Positions 8,819-18,514 of a DNA stretch of 64,000 nucleotides are shown here, in pieces. Under the pieces are notes generated by a model. It worked only from the letters and a program-made list of their open reading frames with translations, was not told the DNA's origin and did not search any database. The first letter of the stretch is position 1; each line of letters opens with the position of its first letter. Source of the stretch: Bacillus sp. V5-8f (GTDB lineage: Bacteria; Bacillota; Bacilli; Bacillales; DSM-1321); NCBI RefSeq assembly GCF_002863565.1, contig NZ_PGUW01000022.1:38764-102763 (forward strand), written 5' to 3'. Made by a program: the position numbers and the translations under genes.

Positions 8819-11539
8819 TTATGCAGTTACTGTTTTAAGCTTGTCACGTAATACCATTTGAAGGATACCACCGTGGCGGTAGTAGTCGATTTCTACTTCA
8901 CTGTCAAAACGGACAAGTACTTCAAATTCCTTTTTCTCGCCATTTTCATCAGTAGCAGTTACCTTTACGATGTCACGTGGTTTTACGTTTTCGTCAATCT
9001 GTACATCAATAGCTTCTTTACCTGTTAATCCAAGTACTTCCGCATTTTCTCCCTGCTTGAATTGTAGTGGAAGAACACCCATCAGCACAAGGTTAGAACG
9101 GTGGATACGCTCAAAGCTTTCTGCAATGACTGTCTTGATTCCAAGAAGGTTCGTACCTTTCGCAGCCCAGTCACGGGAGCTACCCATACCATAGTCTTTT
9201 CCGGCAAGAACAGCAAGTCCAGTACCGTCAGCTTTATACTTCATGCATGCATCATAGATTGCCATGACGTCGCCTGTTGGCCAGTAAGTAGTGAAGCCGC
9301 CTTCTGTGCCAGGTGCGACTTGGTTACGGATACGGATGTTTGCAAATGTTCCGCGCATCATGACTTCATGGTTACCACGGCGGGAGCCATAAGAGTTGAA
9401 ATCGCGAGGCTCTACGCCATTTTCACGAAGATATCTGCCAGCTGGAGTTTCCTTGCCGATCGCACCCGCAGGAGAAATATGGTCTGTTGTTACAGAATCG
9501 CCAAATTTACCTACTACGCGAAGTCCACTAAGAGCAGTTACCTCGCCAGGTTCTGGTGACAATCCTTCAAAGAATGGAGGGTTTTGAATATAAGTTGATT
9601 GGTCATCAAACTGATATAACGCCTCATTGCTTGTTTGGATTTCGTTCCAGCGCTGGTTACTGTTGAATACTGTGTCATATTCTTTACGGAACAATTCTGG
9701 TGTAACCGTTTGTTTAACCACTTCATAAACTTCTTCATGAGTTGGCCAAATATCGTTAAAGAATACCTCGTTCCCGTCCTGGTCCTTGCCAAGCGGATCC
9801 TTTTGAAGGTCGACATCAACAGTTCCAGCCAAAGCATAAGCAACTACCAATGGCGGTGATGCAAGATAGTTAGCTTTCACCAACGGATGGATGCGTCCTT
9901 CAAAGTTGCGGTTACCAGATAGGACAGATGTTACAAGAAGGTCCGCTTCAGCTACTGCTGCTTCGATTTCAGGCTCTAATGGACCTGAGTTACCGATACA
10001 TGTTGTACAGCCGTAACCAACAAGGTTAAATCCAAGCTTATCCATGTATGGAAGCAGTCCTGAATCGCGAAGATAACCACTAACAACCTTAGAACCAGGT
10101 GCAAGTGATGTTTTTACATAGTCAGGTACAGTTAGGCCTTTTTCAACAGCTTTCTTTGCCACAAGTCCTGCTGCAAGCATTACGTATGGATTAGATGTAT
10201 TTGTACAGCTTGTAATTGCCGCAATTGCGATGGCACCAGTTTTCATGTTGGTTTCACGGCCATCAGCAAACTTAACTGTTACTTCTTTATTGATTTCTTC
10301 AGGCTTCAAGCCGAATCCCTGGTTGCCCATTGGAGCATCGATTGCTTCCGTGAATGATTTTTGCATCTGGGAAAGCGGAATCAAATCTTGCGGGCGCTTT
10401 GGTCCTGAAAGATTAGGTTCGATTTCTGATAGGTTGATTTCCACAACACTTGTATAAGTCGGATCCTCTTTATCAGCTGTGTAGTACAAACCGTTTTCTC
10501 TGCTGTATGTTTCTACGATTTGGATTTGTTCTTCATCGCGGCCAGTCAAACGCAAGTAAGCGATTGCTTCTGAATCAACAGGGAAGAATCCGCAAGTTGC
10601 CCCGTATTCAGGTGCCATGTTTGCGATTGTTGCACGGTCAGCTAACGGTAGGTATGAAACCCCTGGACCGAAGAATTCTACGAATTTACCTACAACGCCT
10701 TTTGCTCTCAGAACTTGAGTAACTTTTAAAGCAAGGTCTGTTGCAGTTGTTCCATTAGGTAGCTTTCCAGTAAGCTTTACACCGATTACTTCCGGAACCG
10801 GGAAATAAGATGGCTGCCCCAGCATACCTGCTTCAGCTTCAATGCCGCCAACACCCCATCCAAGAACACCGATACCATTGATCATTGTAGTGTGGGAATC
10901 CGTACCGAAAACTGTATCCGGGAACACTTCATGGTCGCCGTTTGGAGTTTCCACCGCGTGCACAACGTTTGCTAGGTACTCAAGGTTTACCTGGTGGACG
11001 ATACCAGTTGCAGGCGGAACCGCACGGTAGTTGTTAAACGATTTTTGTGCCCAGCTTAAAAATTGATAACGCTCTGTATTACGCTGGAATTCAAGGTCCA
11101 TGTTCACATCTAGTGAATCTGCAGTACCTGCTTTATCAACTTGAACAGAGTGGTCGATAACCAGGTCAACCGGAATGTCAGGATTGATTGCATCAGGATC
11201 CCCACCCAATGCAGCCATTGCATTGCGAAGTGAAGCTAGGTCCACTACCGCAGGAACCCCTGTGAAGTCTTGCAGGATAACGCGTGATGGCTTGAACGGC
11301 ACATCGATATCCTTCTGTTCGTCTGTTCCCCATTTAGCAAGATTGTCGACATGCTCTTTTGTGATTACTCTGCCGTCGACCTGGCGGAGTACAGCCTCAA
11401 GCAAAACTTTAATGGAATATGGCAAACGAGAAACGTTTGCTACACCTGCTTTTTGCAAAGCCTCCAGACTGTAGTAGTTGTAGCGTTTTCCATTGATTTC
11501 AAAGGAAGAACGCGCTTGATAAACATCATTTTTCGTCAT
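8819..11539 (-). CDS. acnA: Aconitate hydratase (aconitase A)
   Basis: A full-length 906-aa citrate-cycle enzyme that isomerises citrate and isocitrate in the cytoplasm; named citB in B. subtilis. The [4Fe-4S] cysteines are in SCTNTSNP and [12 protein letters not shown]. Substrate-binding signatures include [12 protein letters not shown] and [15 protein letters not shown]. The ATG at 11539 has AGGGGG about 9 bases upstream; a TTG immediately before it is the alternative. In Gram-positives apo-aconitase also binds mRNA. Regulation by CcpC or CodY is known in B. subtilis, but I could not assign their boxes here. Confidence 0.97.
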   Translation of the reverse strand: MTKNDVYQARSSFEINGKRYNYYSLEALQKAGVANVSRLPYSIKVLLEAVLRQVDGRVITKEHVDNLAKWGTDEQKDIDVPFKPSRVILQDFTGVPAVVDLASLRNAMAALGGDPDAINPDIPVDLVIDHSVQVDKAGTADSLDVNMDLEFQRNTERYQFLSWAQKSFNNYRAVPPATGIVHQVNLEYLANVVHAVETPNGDHEVFPDTVFGTDSHTTMINGIGVLGWGVGGIEAEAGMLGQPSYFPVPEVIGVKLTGKLPNGTTATDLALKVTQVLRAKGVVGKFVEFFGPGVSYLPLADRATIANMAPEYGATCGFFPVDSEAIAYLRLTGRDEEQIQIVETYSRENGLYYTADKEDPTYTSVVEINLSEIEPNLSGPKRPQDLIPLSQMQKSFTEAIDAPMGNQGFGLKPEEINKEVTVKFADGRETNMKTGAIAIAAITSCTNTSNPYVMLAAGLVAKKAVEKGLTVPDYVKTSLAPGSKVVSGYLRDSGLLPYMDKLGFNLVGYGCTTCIGNSGPLEPEIEAAVAEADLLVTSVLSGNRNFEGRIHPLVKANYLASPPLVVAYALAGTVDVDLQKDPLGKDQDGNEVFFNDIWPTHEEVYEVVKQTVTPELFRKEYDTVFNSNQRWNEIQTSNEALYQFDDQSTYIQNPPFFEGLSPEPGEVTALSGLRVVGKFGDSVTTDHISPAGAIGKETPAGRYLRENGVEPRDFNSYGSRRGNHEVMMRGTFANIRIRNQVAPGTEGGFTTYWPTGDVMAIYDACMKYKADGTGLAVLAGKDYGMGSSRDWAAKGTNLLGIKTVIAESFERIHRSNLVLMGVLPLQFKQGENAEVLGLTGKEAIDVQIDENVKPRDIVKVTATDENGEKKEFEVLVRFDSEVEIDYYRHGGILQMVLRDKLKTVTA

Positions 11540-11542
11540 CAA

Positions 11543-11960
11543 ATCCTACCCCCTATTAAACTGTCAGAAAAATTCTGAACATAAGAAGTAAAACGTGGCA
11601 AGTGGTTTCACAAAGCCAAGTCTACTACATATAAATAAACCCTTTTTGTCGAAAAGTTTGAATTTTCTCCCATCCTAACTTTTCTCACAATTCAATATTA
11701 ATATAGAAATAGCTATAAGTAAATAACAAGAAAGTTATTATATTTTATAAGTTTTTCTTATGTAATTTTCTCGTTAGCTATTACTCTACAAGAAAAATAT
11801 ACATTTTATCGGAAACGTTTACAACTAAAAACCATTGGATTATTACCAATTGTTATTGTAAAAAAGTTAATCTGCTTTCTGGGCAGCAGAAAATTAATGT
11901 TTCAATATAACTGCATAATTCGCTGCTGCTGTTCACAATCTAAATATGGAGGTGTTGGGT
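11543..11960. other. Intergenic region between acnA and sspO
   Basis: About 420 AT-rich bases between the divergently read acnA and sspO genes. It must hold both promoters. I see no clear operator, RNA structure or reading frame in it. Confidence 0.5.
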
Positions 11961-12098
11961 ATGGCAAACGGAAACCGAAAGGCTAACTATGTCATTCCGG
12001 GGATGAACGCTGCAAAAGCACAGGGTAAAGGCGCCGGGTACAACGAAGAGTTCTCCAATGAGCCACTAACTGAGGAACAAAGGCAGAATAACAAATAG
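11961..12098 (+). CDS. sspO: Small acid-soluble spore protein O
   Basis: A 45-aa minor SASP (also called CotK). It shows [25 protein letters not shown] and the C-terminal [16 protein letters not shown] precedes the ATG by about 7 bases. It is divergent from acnA as in B. subtilis and is followed by a long terminator. Confidence 0.92.
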   Translation: MANGNRKANYVIPGMNAAKAQGKGAGYNEEFSNEPLTEEQRQNNK

Positions 12099-12156
12099 CG
12101 CAAAAAGAATCAGTAATCCACATATTTTTCGTTAATACATACAAAAAAATACAATT

Positions 12157-12215
12157 CCGGCCTTTTAAGGACTCCCTCATCGGTAATTCCGGTCCTGAAA
12201 AGGCCGGTTTTTTTC
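12157..12215 (+). terminator. Terminator after sspO
   Basis: CCGGCCTTTT (12157-12166) pairs with AAAAGGCCGG (12198-12207). There is an inner AGGAC/GTCCT pairing and a run of eight T. Confidence 0.9.
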
Positions 12216-12281
12216 TTCCTCGGGTTCAAATATTTGGTTATAATCTATTAAAATGAATCATTAGGCGGGATACTATGAATG

Positions 12282-12419
12282 TTAGCGGTGTTTCACATGC
12301 TCTAACCGGCTCGCATAATCTACATCGTCATGAATAAGGAGTAAAAAATCGGCCATGGCTTGATTTACACTACCCTGTGCAGCCTGAAATGCCTGTTGTT
12401 TATTTTTGGGGTACGGCAT
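12282..12419 (-). CDS. Small hypothetical protein
   Basis: A 45-aa frame, MPYPKNKQQAFQAAQG at the N terminus and RLEHVKHR at the C terminus. It is mostly helical and slightly polar, with no signal or membrane segment. A GGGAG/GAGAGG ribosome-site-like stretch lies just upstream of the ATG. It lies between sspO and sspP on the opposite strand. Size and neighbourhood suggest a spore-associated small protein, but I do not recognise the family. Confidence 0.55.
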   Translation of the reverse strand: MPYPKNKQQAFQAAQGSVNQAMADFLLLIHDDVDYASRLEHVKHR

Positions 12420-12536
12420 GGCCTCTCAGCTCCCTTTCATGTTGTGCAAGATTTTTAGGGGATGCCAGGATCCCTCAGCTCCCCTGTTCGTGTTGTACAA
12501 GCGTAGAGTCTGCATTTCCGGCTTCATTATGCAAAT

Positions 12537-12672
12537 GAAAGCTTGAAAGAGAGTGAATAGATAACAAACAACGATGGCACCTTACTAATGTAAGCCCTTT
12601 AAACATCTAGGGACTTGCTCAGTGTCTATTGTTCATACGGAATTCAAGCTTTCTGGATTTGCTGCTTTTTTT
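12537..12672 (+). ncRNA. Candidate structured RNA upstream of sspP
   Basis: A perfect 11-bp closing stem GAAAGCTTGAA (12537-12547) / TTCAAGCTTTC (12643-12653) encloses further pairings. ATAGA 557-561 pairs with TCTAT 625-629 (offsets from 12000). Hairpin CTTAC-TAAT-GTAAG is at 12581-12594, and CCCT/AGGG is at 12595-12612. A T-rich run follows at about 12665. This looks like a multi-branched RNA of about 117 nt ending in a terminator-like stem. It matches no class I recognise. It could be a free small RNA or the sspP leader. Confidence 0.45.
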
Positions 12673-12728
12673 CTTCTCAGGTAAAAGCACCTGCGTGAGA
12701 ACAAGGACGTTAATCAGGAGGTATCTGT

Positions 12729-12872
12729 ATGCATAAATACGGTACGAAAGCCATGCGCTACAACGCGGCCAGAGGACGGCATTTCAGCCAGCCAGAACCA
12801 CTCTCCGGCTCAAAAAAAGTGAAAAACCGTAATCACAGCCGTCAAAAGCACAACAGCCACCATGATATGTAA
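12729..12872 (+). CDS. sspP: Small acid-soluble spore protein P
   Basis: A 47-aa minor SASP (also CotL). The C-terminal half, [20 protein letters not shown] then HNSHHDM, is the family signature. AGGAGG lies 7 bases before the ATG. A terminator follows at once. Confidence 0.92.
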   Translation: MHKYGTKAMRYNAARGRHFSQPEPLSGSKKVKNRNHSRQKHNSHHDM

Positions 12873-12875
12873 AAC

Positions 12876-12911
12876 AAAAGCAGGAGTCCTATAATAGGAT
12901 TTCCTGCTTTG
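12876..12911 (+). terminator. Terminator after sspP
   Basis: AAAGCAGGA / TCCTGCTTT hairpin with inner TCCT/AGGA pairing. Confidence 0.8.
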
Positions 12912-13089
12912 TTTACACAATTATATGCTTGTAACTTTAGTTTGCATTGAAAACCCATGTTGGAACATTTAATCCGCAAATTTAGGCCAAGGATAAAGTT
13001 AGATTTCTGTCAAGGCAGGACCATTTTAGTTTGCCGAAAAACATAGGGCCTCTGTTTTCCTAATTATCATCCAAAAGTATGTTTTGCTT

Positions 13090-14502
13090 TTAAATATTTA
13101 CCTTATGTAGTTGCTCTACCATCTCTTCGATTTCCTCTAGTGTGACCGTTCTCATGTCAAACAAAATCTCTTCCTGCTTAATCCTCGTTATGACAGGCGT
13201 AGTGCCTAACCGAAGCCTTTGATGCAGTTCGTTAGCAGACATGCCGCTATGTCGGACAGCCACTGTATAGGTTGGAATTTCAACCCCTGGCATCGTCCCG
13301 CCACCAATCGTGCTCATTTCCTTAACGATTTGATATGAACAAGAGACCCCTGATTCTTTTATTAAATGTAGAAAATGTTCTGCCTTCTTTAGAAGATCTT
13401 CTTCTTTTTGAATAATATCCCTTATCGTTGGAATAGAATCTGCTGCGGTCCGTCCTCTTAGATAGTCAGCCAAGGTTGCCTCTAAAGCAGCCAATGTCAT
13501 TTTATCCACCCTTAGGACCCTGGCGAGCTGGTGCTTTTTAAGAATATCTATATACTTCTTTTTACCGGCAATAATACCAGCCTGAGGTCCACCAAGCAGT
13601 TTATCTCCGCTGAACGTGACAAGGTCCGCTCCTTCGCGAACAATGGCTTGAACTAACGGCTCTTCCCCTATGCCTTCTTTTTGGAGGTCAAGCAATACTC
13701 CGCTCCCAAGGTCTTCATAATACAAGATGTGCTCATGTCTTCCTGCAAGGGATATCAGTTCCCCCGCTTCTACCGTTTTCGTAAAACCAACCATTTTAAA
13801 GTTCGAAGTATGTACTTTCAATAACATTGCAGTCTCTTCCGTTATAGCTTGTTCATAATCCCACAAATGCGTTTTATTCGTCGTACCGACCTCGACAAGC
13901 TTTGCCCCGCTCTCCTCCATAATCGAGGACACACGAAAAGAACCACCAATCTCGACTAGCTGGCCTCGGGATACGATGACTTCTTTATTGTTAGCCAAGG
14001 CTCTTAATACAAGGAATACTGCTGCAGCGTTGTTGTTGACGACCATGGCAGCTTCTGCACCTGTAATTTGAGTGATCCAGCTTTCTATATGGGAATGCCG
14101 TGATCCCCTTTCTCCTTCCTGAAGCTTGTATTCTAAATTTGAATAATTCCTTGCCACATTCACAACATGCTCTATGGCTGATTCACTCAATCTAGAACGG
14201 CCCAGGTTCGTATGTATCACAGTGCCTGTTGCGTTAATCACCCTTTTCAGTCGATAGGAATATTTTTGGCCGGCCCTAAGTTTTATGGCGTCGAACAAGT
14301 CTTCCAAAAAAGCAGCTGTTCCAGGTTCCGCTTTTTCCCATCGGCCTTGAATTAGTAACTCACGAACTTCCTGAAGCACCTCTTTTAAAATAGCTGTCAA
14401 CATGCTCTCATCATAACCAGAATCAACTGTCAACGCCTTAAATCGATCATGCTTTTGTAATTCATGGACGGGGGGAATTGATCTTAATAAATGCTGTACC
14501 AC
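13090..14502 (-). CDS. selA: L-seryl-tRNA(Sec) selenium transferase
   Basis: A 470-aa PLP enzyme that converts Ser-tRNA(Sec) to Sec-tRNA(Sec) using selenophosphate. The PLP lysine lies in FSGDKLLGGPQAG. Other family segments are NATGTVIHTNLGRS and VVNNNAAAVFL. The start is set at GTG 14502 because AGGAGG lies 6 bases upstream; the frame is open to 14535. It works with SelD, SelB and the tRNA-Sec gene in this window. It is divergent from cotM and separated from selD by cotM and the SelW-like gene. Confidence 0.96.
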   Translation of the reverse strand: MVQHLLRSIPPVHELQKHDRFKALTVDSGYDESMLTAILKEVLQEVRELLIQGRWEKAEPGTAAFLEDLFDAIKLRAGQKYSYRLKRVINATGTVIHTNLGRSRLSESAIEHVVNVARNYSNLEYKLQEGERGSRHSHIESWITQITGAEAAMVVNNNAAAVFLVLRALANNKEVIVSRGQLVEIGGSFRVSSIMEESGAKLVEVGTTNKTHLWDYEQAITEETAMLLKVHTSNFKMVGFTKTVEAGELISLAGRHEHILYYEDLGSGVLLDLQKEGIGEEPLVQAIVREGADLVTFSGDKLLGGPQAGIIAGKKKYIDILKKHQLARVLRVDKMTLAALEATLADYLRGRTAADSIPTIRDIIQKEEDLLKKAEHFLHLIKESGVSCSYQIVKEMSTIGGGTMPGVEIPTYTVAVRHSGMSANELHQRLRLGTTPVITRIKQEEILFDMRTVTLEEIEEMVEQLHKVNI

Positions 14503-14602
14503 ATTATCCCTCCTAATAATTAGCGATTTTCCCATTATATCATTCTCACTTTATCTAGGGAAATACATAGAATATTTCAAAGGCATTATGGAGGGTTTTA
14601 GA

Positions 14603-15010
14603 ATGTCGGACAATTGTCATTATAAGGAAGAAAGTGACGAATATGACCGCTTTGATCAATTTATGGAAAACTACTTTCTTGATCCAAATACCGGGTATCT
14701 AGACCAGCTCACATTTAGGGTGGATATATATGAGTGCAATGAGGAATATGTTGTAGAAGCCTTGTTTGATGATAGACAGCCAAATAGAATTACGATTCAA
14801 CCCAATAACCAAGATTTAAACATTACCGCTTTGTTTTTAACACAAAAGAGTACGGAATCATTGGAACCAATAGAACGTACGATCCCTTTCCCTTTTATAA
14901 TTAACAATAAAAATATAACTGCCAGCTTCAGCAACAATATATTGGAAATCAAAATATCGAAAGAAGAAGACAAAATGGCAACCGGGAAGGGGTTGACCAT
15001 TTTCTGTTAA
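14603..15010 (+). CDS. cotM: CotM, Hsp20-family spore outer-coat protein
   Basis: A 135-aa alpha-crystallin/Hsp20-like protein. A beta-sandwich domain spans about 25-125 with VDIYECNEEYVVEA and ASFSNNILEIKISK, the last being the usual NG(V/I)L-type strand. GGAGGG lies 7 bases before the ATG at 14603, which is preferred to the in-frame ATG at 14588. Synteny with B. subtilis yneK-cotM-sspP-sspO-citB supports the name. Confidence 0.82.
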   Translation: MSDNCHYKEESDEYDRFDQFMENYFLDPNTGYLDQLTFRVDIYECNEEYVVEALFDDRQPNRITIQPNNQDLNITALFLTQKSTESLEPIERTIPFPFIINNKNITASFSNNILEIKISKEEDKMATGKGLTIFC

Positions 15011-15104
15011 AAAAATTCATCAAGACAGAGGCATTGACACAGGAAAATGTGTGTTTACACTGTATTCTTCTTTATGAATATAAGAAAGCTCTATAGCGCC
15101 AAGT

Positions 15105-15136
15105 AAAAAAGGATGGTCTTCCTCCATCCTTTTTTA
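15105..15136. terminator. Bidirectional terminator between cotM and the SelW-like gene
   Basis: AAAAAAGGATGG / CCATCCTTTTTT hairpin. It serves convergent cotM and the selenoprotein gene, overlapping the latter's stop codon. Confidence 0.85.
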
Positions 15137-15373
15137 CTTCATCGCGTCCATACTGTCAATAATCTCCTGGTTTTTTGGAAATTTTCCTGTATCTTTTTTT
15201 GAATAGATAAGCGCTCCATTGACAGTGACCTCAAAAATGCCTCCAGAGGCAGGTATCAATTCCATTTTTGAAAGGTTTCCACGATAGTTCGTAAAAAGGT
15301 CTTCTGCGAGACTCGCAGCTTTTGGTGCATAATTTCACATCATGCAGAATTCGACTTTTACTTCAAATGTCAT
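15134..15373 (-). CDS. Selenoprotein W-like (Rdx family) selenoprotein, in-frame UGA
   Basis: A 79-aa protein read through an in-frame TGA at 15337-15335 (residue 13). The redox motif is C10-M-M-U13, followed by NYAPKAASLAEDL and ASGGIFEVTVNG, the thioredoxin-like Rdx/SelW fold. Bacterial SelW-like proteins carry CxxU or CxxC here. GGAGG lies 9 bases before the ATG. A hairpin suited to a bacterial SECIS starts 16 nt after the UGA. It lies between selA/cotM and selD, so host and decoding machinery are linked. Without recoding the frame would give only 12 residues. Confidence 0.9.
15304..15318 (-). promoter_or_regulatory. Putative SECIS hairpin of SelW-like gene
   Basis: CTGCGA / TCGCAG stem with apical GUC, 16 nt downstream of the UGA codon on the coding strand. 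The guanine-uracil in the apical loop is what bacterial SelB recognises in known SECIS elements. Confidence 0.65.
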
Positions 15374-15498
15374 TTCTTACAACCTCCATTTTCTTTGTCA
15401 TTGTAGTACATATAATATTCATAGACAATGAAAAAGCTTATCTATAGCGTATAACGAAATAAATGAATTATACTAACGTAACGGAGGTGGAACAACTA

Positions 15499-16551
15499 AT
15501 GACTGACCAAGAAAAAATCCGTCTCACAGCGATGTCAACAAAAGCTGGCTGAGGCTGCAAAATCGGTCCAGAGGACCTGGCGCAAGTTTTGCGCCTTTTA
15601 CCAAAACAAAAAACTGTTCCTGAATTACTGGTAGGGAACGAAACAGCGGATGATGCAGGAGTTTATCAAATTACTGAAGATATTGCCCTCATCCAGACAG
15701 TGGATTATTTCACTCCTGTTGTGGACGATCCATACCTATTTGGCCAAATTGCTGCTGCAAACTCACTAAGTGACGTATATGCCATGGGCGGTGAACCGAA
15801 GACGGTGATGAATATTGTCGGCTACCCGATTAAAAAGCTTGGCGGGGAAATGCTTGCTGAGATTCTTAAGGGTGCCCAGGATAAAGTCGCTGAAGCAGGT
15901 GCCATTACCGTTGGCGGGCATTCTATTGATGACCAGGAACCTAAATTCGGGTTATCTGTAACTGGCCTCGTTCATCCAGAAAAAGTTTGGAAGAATGTCG
16001 GATCAAAACCAGGAGATTTGCTGGTTCTTACAAAACCGATCGGAGTCGGCATCCTGACTACTGGCATTAAGCGCAATGCTGTCACTCCTGAACAGGAACA
16101 AGCAGTTACTGAAACAATGGCCATGCTGAACAAAACAGCGGCTGAACTATTGATGCCATTACATCCAAATGCGGTAACGGACGTTACAGGATTTGGATTA
16201 CTTGGACATGCTAGTGAAATGGCAAGGGGTAGCGAGGTAAGCTTCGATATTTACAGCAAGGAAGTACCAATGCTTGATGGTACCCGTGAGCTTGCGGAGG
16301 ATGGAATCATACCGGGAGGCACAAAGTCCAACTATTCTTGGCTTGCGGATAATGTTACTTATCCGGAAAACATGCCTTTAGAGGAACGCCTCATCCTTTG
16401 TGATGCCGTCACATCAGGCGGGCTTCTTGTAAGCCTCCCGGAAAGTGAAGCAAAAGAATATGTCACGAAGTTAAACGAATCCGGCCTGCATCATGCCACT
16501 GTTGTTGGTGCTGTCACGGAAAAAAAGGAAAAAGCTATAAATGTATTGTAA
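15499..16551 (+). CDS. selD: Selenide, water dikinase (selenophosphate synthetase), selenocysteine-containing
   Basis: A 350-aa enzyme that makes selenophosphate from selenide and ATP. The true start is ATG 15499 (GGAGGTGG 8 bases upstream). The codon at 15550-15552 is TGA, read as Sec18 in the catalytic loop AGUGCKIGP; many SelD proteins have Cys at this place. Downstream motifs are ADDAGVY, TVDYFTPVVDDPY, NSLSDVYAMGG, GGHSIDDQEPKFGLSVTG and DVTGFGLLGH. It feeds SelA. A strong bidirectional terminator separates it from convergent selB. Confidence 0.96.
15565..15595 (+). promoter_or_regulatory. Putative SECIS region of selD
   Basis: Two hairpins follow the UGA: GGTCC-AGA-GGACC (15565-15577, loop 17 nt after the UGA) and GGCGCAA-GTT-TTGCGCC (15579-15595, 33 nt after). 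Either or both lie within the usual bacterial SECIS distance. The second has the more stable stem and a G-U containing apex. Confidence 0.6.
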
Positions 16552-16552
16552 G

Positions 16553-16590
16553 AAAAAAATCCGTTTGATTTGATCAAACGGATTTTTTCT
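16553..16590. terminator. Bidirectional terminator between selD and selB
   Basis: AATCCGTTTGAT (16558-16569) / ATCAAACGGATT (16573-16584), flanked by an A run and a T run, so it works in both directions. Confidence 0.92.
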
Positions 16591-16592
16591 TA

Positions 16593-18470
16593 TCACTCCC
16601 ACATTCTGTTATTTCCTTCACGCCGGGTAATCTGTTCACTATCCAGCTTTTCCAGGAAAGGAATGATGTACTTCCTTGAAAGGCCAAGTATATCCTTGGC
16701 TTCCCCCACTTCAAACGAATCAGCTGTTTGGCTCTTTAGCTTAGAAATGGCTTCATTAAACCTCTCAGTAGAAACATAGAATTGCCCATCAAGCGGTATT
16801 AATAGTTTTTGCTCCACTAAAAAATAAGTCAATTCCATCCTGAGTGAACCAGGGATTCCCGCTTCCTCAAGATAGTTATCCAAATACTTTACCTGCAGGT
16901 CATCTTCTTTTATTGCATTAAGCATGTTATCCACGCGTTTGCGCCAATTCGCCGGTACATGCGGGGAAAAATCGGCAGTGGAAACAAATTGGCCGTTTCT
17001 TTTCCACGTGCCTTCTTCCTCTCCCCGTTTCAATACAAAATCAAGCAAGGTTTTCGGGTGAATTTCCTGTAATGCCTGGACTGCCTCCGCTTTATTTCTT
17101 CCTGGCTTCATTGGAAATTCCTGCTGGTACTCCAGAAGCCTGTCATAAATTTCTTCCGTGACATGTTGAACAATAAGTTGAGAGGTATAAAATCCAGAAT
17201 TATAAGAAAGAAATTCCTCATCCTCCAAAACAGTCGTTATTTCTGATTCATTAAGAGACGTCCGCTTTATCAAATCTTGGATGGAAAGCCCCTTTTCCTC
17301 CATTAGCGCTGAACTGATCCGTTCCTTTGGGTTTCCTTCTTTTTTCTTAGCCAGCTCTTCGATCGTTTTGGAGCCGAACCGGTATTTATTTCCCAGTGGA
17401 TCAATAACCCACCCGCCCCCGATCGTTTCCTGTGGACTTGGACGGCGCAAAATAAACCGGTCGCCCCTTTTCGTGACGATTTCTTCTTCCAACCGCAGCT
17501 GGCAAAGAATTTCTTCCTGTTCCTGGCCGATTTCGTTTCTGTCAAAAAACACGATTCGTCCCATCACTTCGGAGGTCCCAATGTAACATTTAATTGGGGT
17601 TCTTTGTTTAACGAGATGGTCAAGGGCAGTCGAAGCCTTGAGTGAAACATCCAGGCACTTCGATACGTTGAAATGTTCCGATGACACAAGAACGTCTCCG
17701 CGCTCGATTTCTTCCCTGGTGATACCAGAAAGATTCACCGCTGCCCTTTGCCCGGCAAACGCCTGAATTGCGGGCTTATGGTGAACCTGTAGCTGGCGGG
17801 CCTTTGTCTCAAGACGGCTTGGCAGGATGAGTAACGATTGCCCCTCTTTTACTGAGCCTTCATAAACCGTTCCACGGACTACCGTACCTTGGCCTTTAAC
17901 AGTGAATACCTGATCAATAGGCAGTCTGAACGGGCCTTTTGTATCTCGTGCTTCAAGGCTGTCCAACTCACTGAGGACTTGCTGTCTTATATCGTCAATT
18001 CCCTTTCCGGATAAACTGTCCACCATAACTACAGGGGAATTTTCAAAAACGCTGCCCTCAAGCTCAAGGACGATTTCTTCCTTTACTAAAGAGAGAAAAT
18101 CTTCTTCCACCTTGTCTATCTTTGTAATGGCCACGATGCCCTTTTTGATACCCAGGAAACCCAAAATTTCCAGGTGCTCCTTTGTTTGCGGCATAACACC
18201 CTCGTCTGCTGCTACCGCTAATACAACTAAATCTATCCCTGCTACTCCGGCAATCATCTGGCGAATAAATCGCTCATGCCCCGGAACGTCAACGACCGAT
18301 ACCTGCATTTCCTCATCTTCATACAAAGGAGCAAAACCAAGTTCAATCGATATCTGCCTTTCTTTTTCTTCTTTAAGCCGGTCTGTATCAACATTGGTAA
18401 GCGCCTTTGTCAACGAGGTTTTTCCATGGTCAATATGCCCGGCCATGCCAATGGTAAAGTGCTTTTTCAT
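16593..18470 (-). CDS. selB: Selenocysteine-specific elongation factor
   Basis: A 625-aa translation GTPase that brings Sec-tRNA(Sec) to UGA codons marked by a SECIS. The G1 motif GHIDHGKT is at 11-18, G3 is DVPGHERF and G4 is TKID. Domains II and III follow, then the C-terminal winged-helix repeats that bind SECIS RNA (end RKYIIPFLEKLDSEQITRR). It lies 44 bases downstream of coaW on the same strand and may be cotranscribed with it. Confidence 0.96.
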   Translation of the reverse strand: MKKHFTIGMAGHIDHGKTSLTKALTNVDTDRLKEEKERQISIELGFAPLYEDEEMQVSVVDVPGHERFIRQMIAGVAGIDLVVLAVAADEGVMPQTKEHLEILGFLGIKKGIVAITKIDKVEEDFLSLVKEEIVLELEGSVFENSPVVMVDSLSGKGIDDIRQQVLSELDSLEARDTKGPFRLPIDQVFTVKGQGTVVRGTVYEGSVKEGQSLLILPSRLETKARQLQVHHKPAIQAFAGQRAAVNLSGITREEIERGDVLVSSEHFNVSKCLDVSLKASTALDHLVKQRTPIKCYIGTSEVMGRIVFFDRNEIGQEQEEILCQLRLEEEIVTKRGDRFILRRPSPQETIGGGWVIDPLGNKYRFGSKTIEELAKKKEGNPKERISSALMEEKGLSIQDLIKRTSLNESEITTVLEDEEFLSYNSGFYTSQLIVQHVTEEIYDRLLEYQQEFPMKPGRNKAEAVQALQEIHPKTLLDFVLKRGEEEGTWKRNGQFVSTADFSPHVPANWRKRVDNMLNAIKEDDLQVKYLDNYLEEAGIPGSLRMELTYFLVEQKLLIPLDGQFYVSTERFNEAISKLKSQTADSFEVGEAKDILGLSRKYIIPFLEKLDSEQITRREGNNRMWE

Positions 18471-18514
18471 ACAAACATCCTTTATAAAATTACTTTCGGC
18501 AACATACTCTGAAA

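Noticed and set aside
15541..15552. Nonsense mutation in selD (TGA at codon 18)
   Set aside because: The codon falls exactly at the catalytic Cys/Sec position, the upstream ATG has a perfect ribosome site, and the other Sec genes are in this window, so it is read as selenocysteine.
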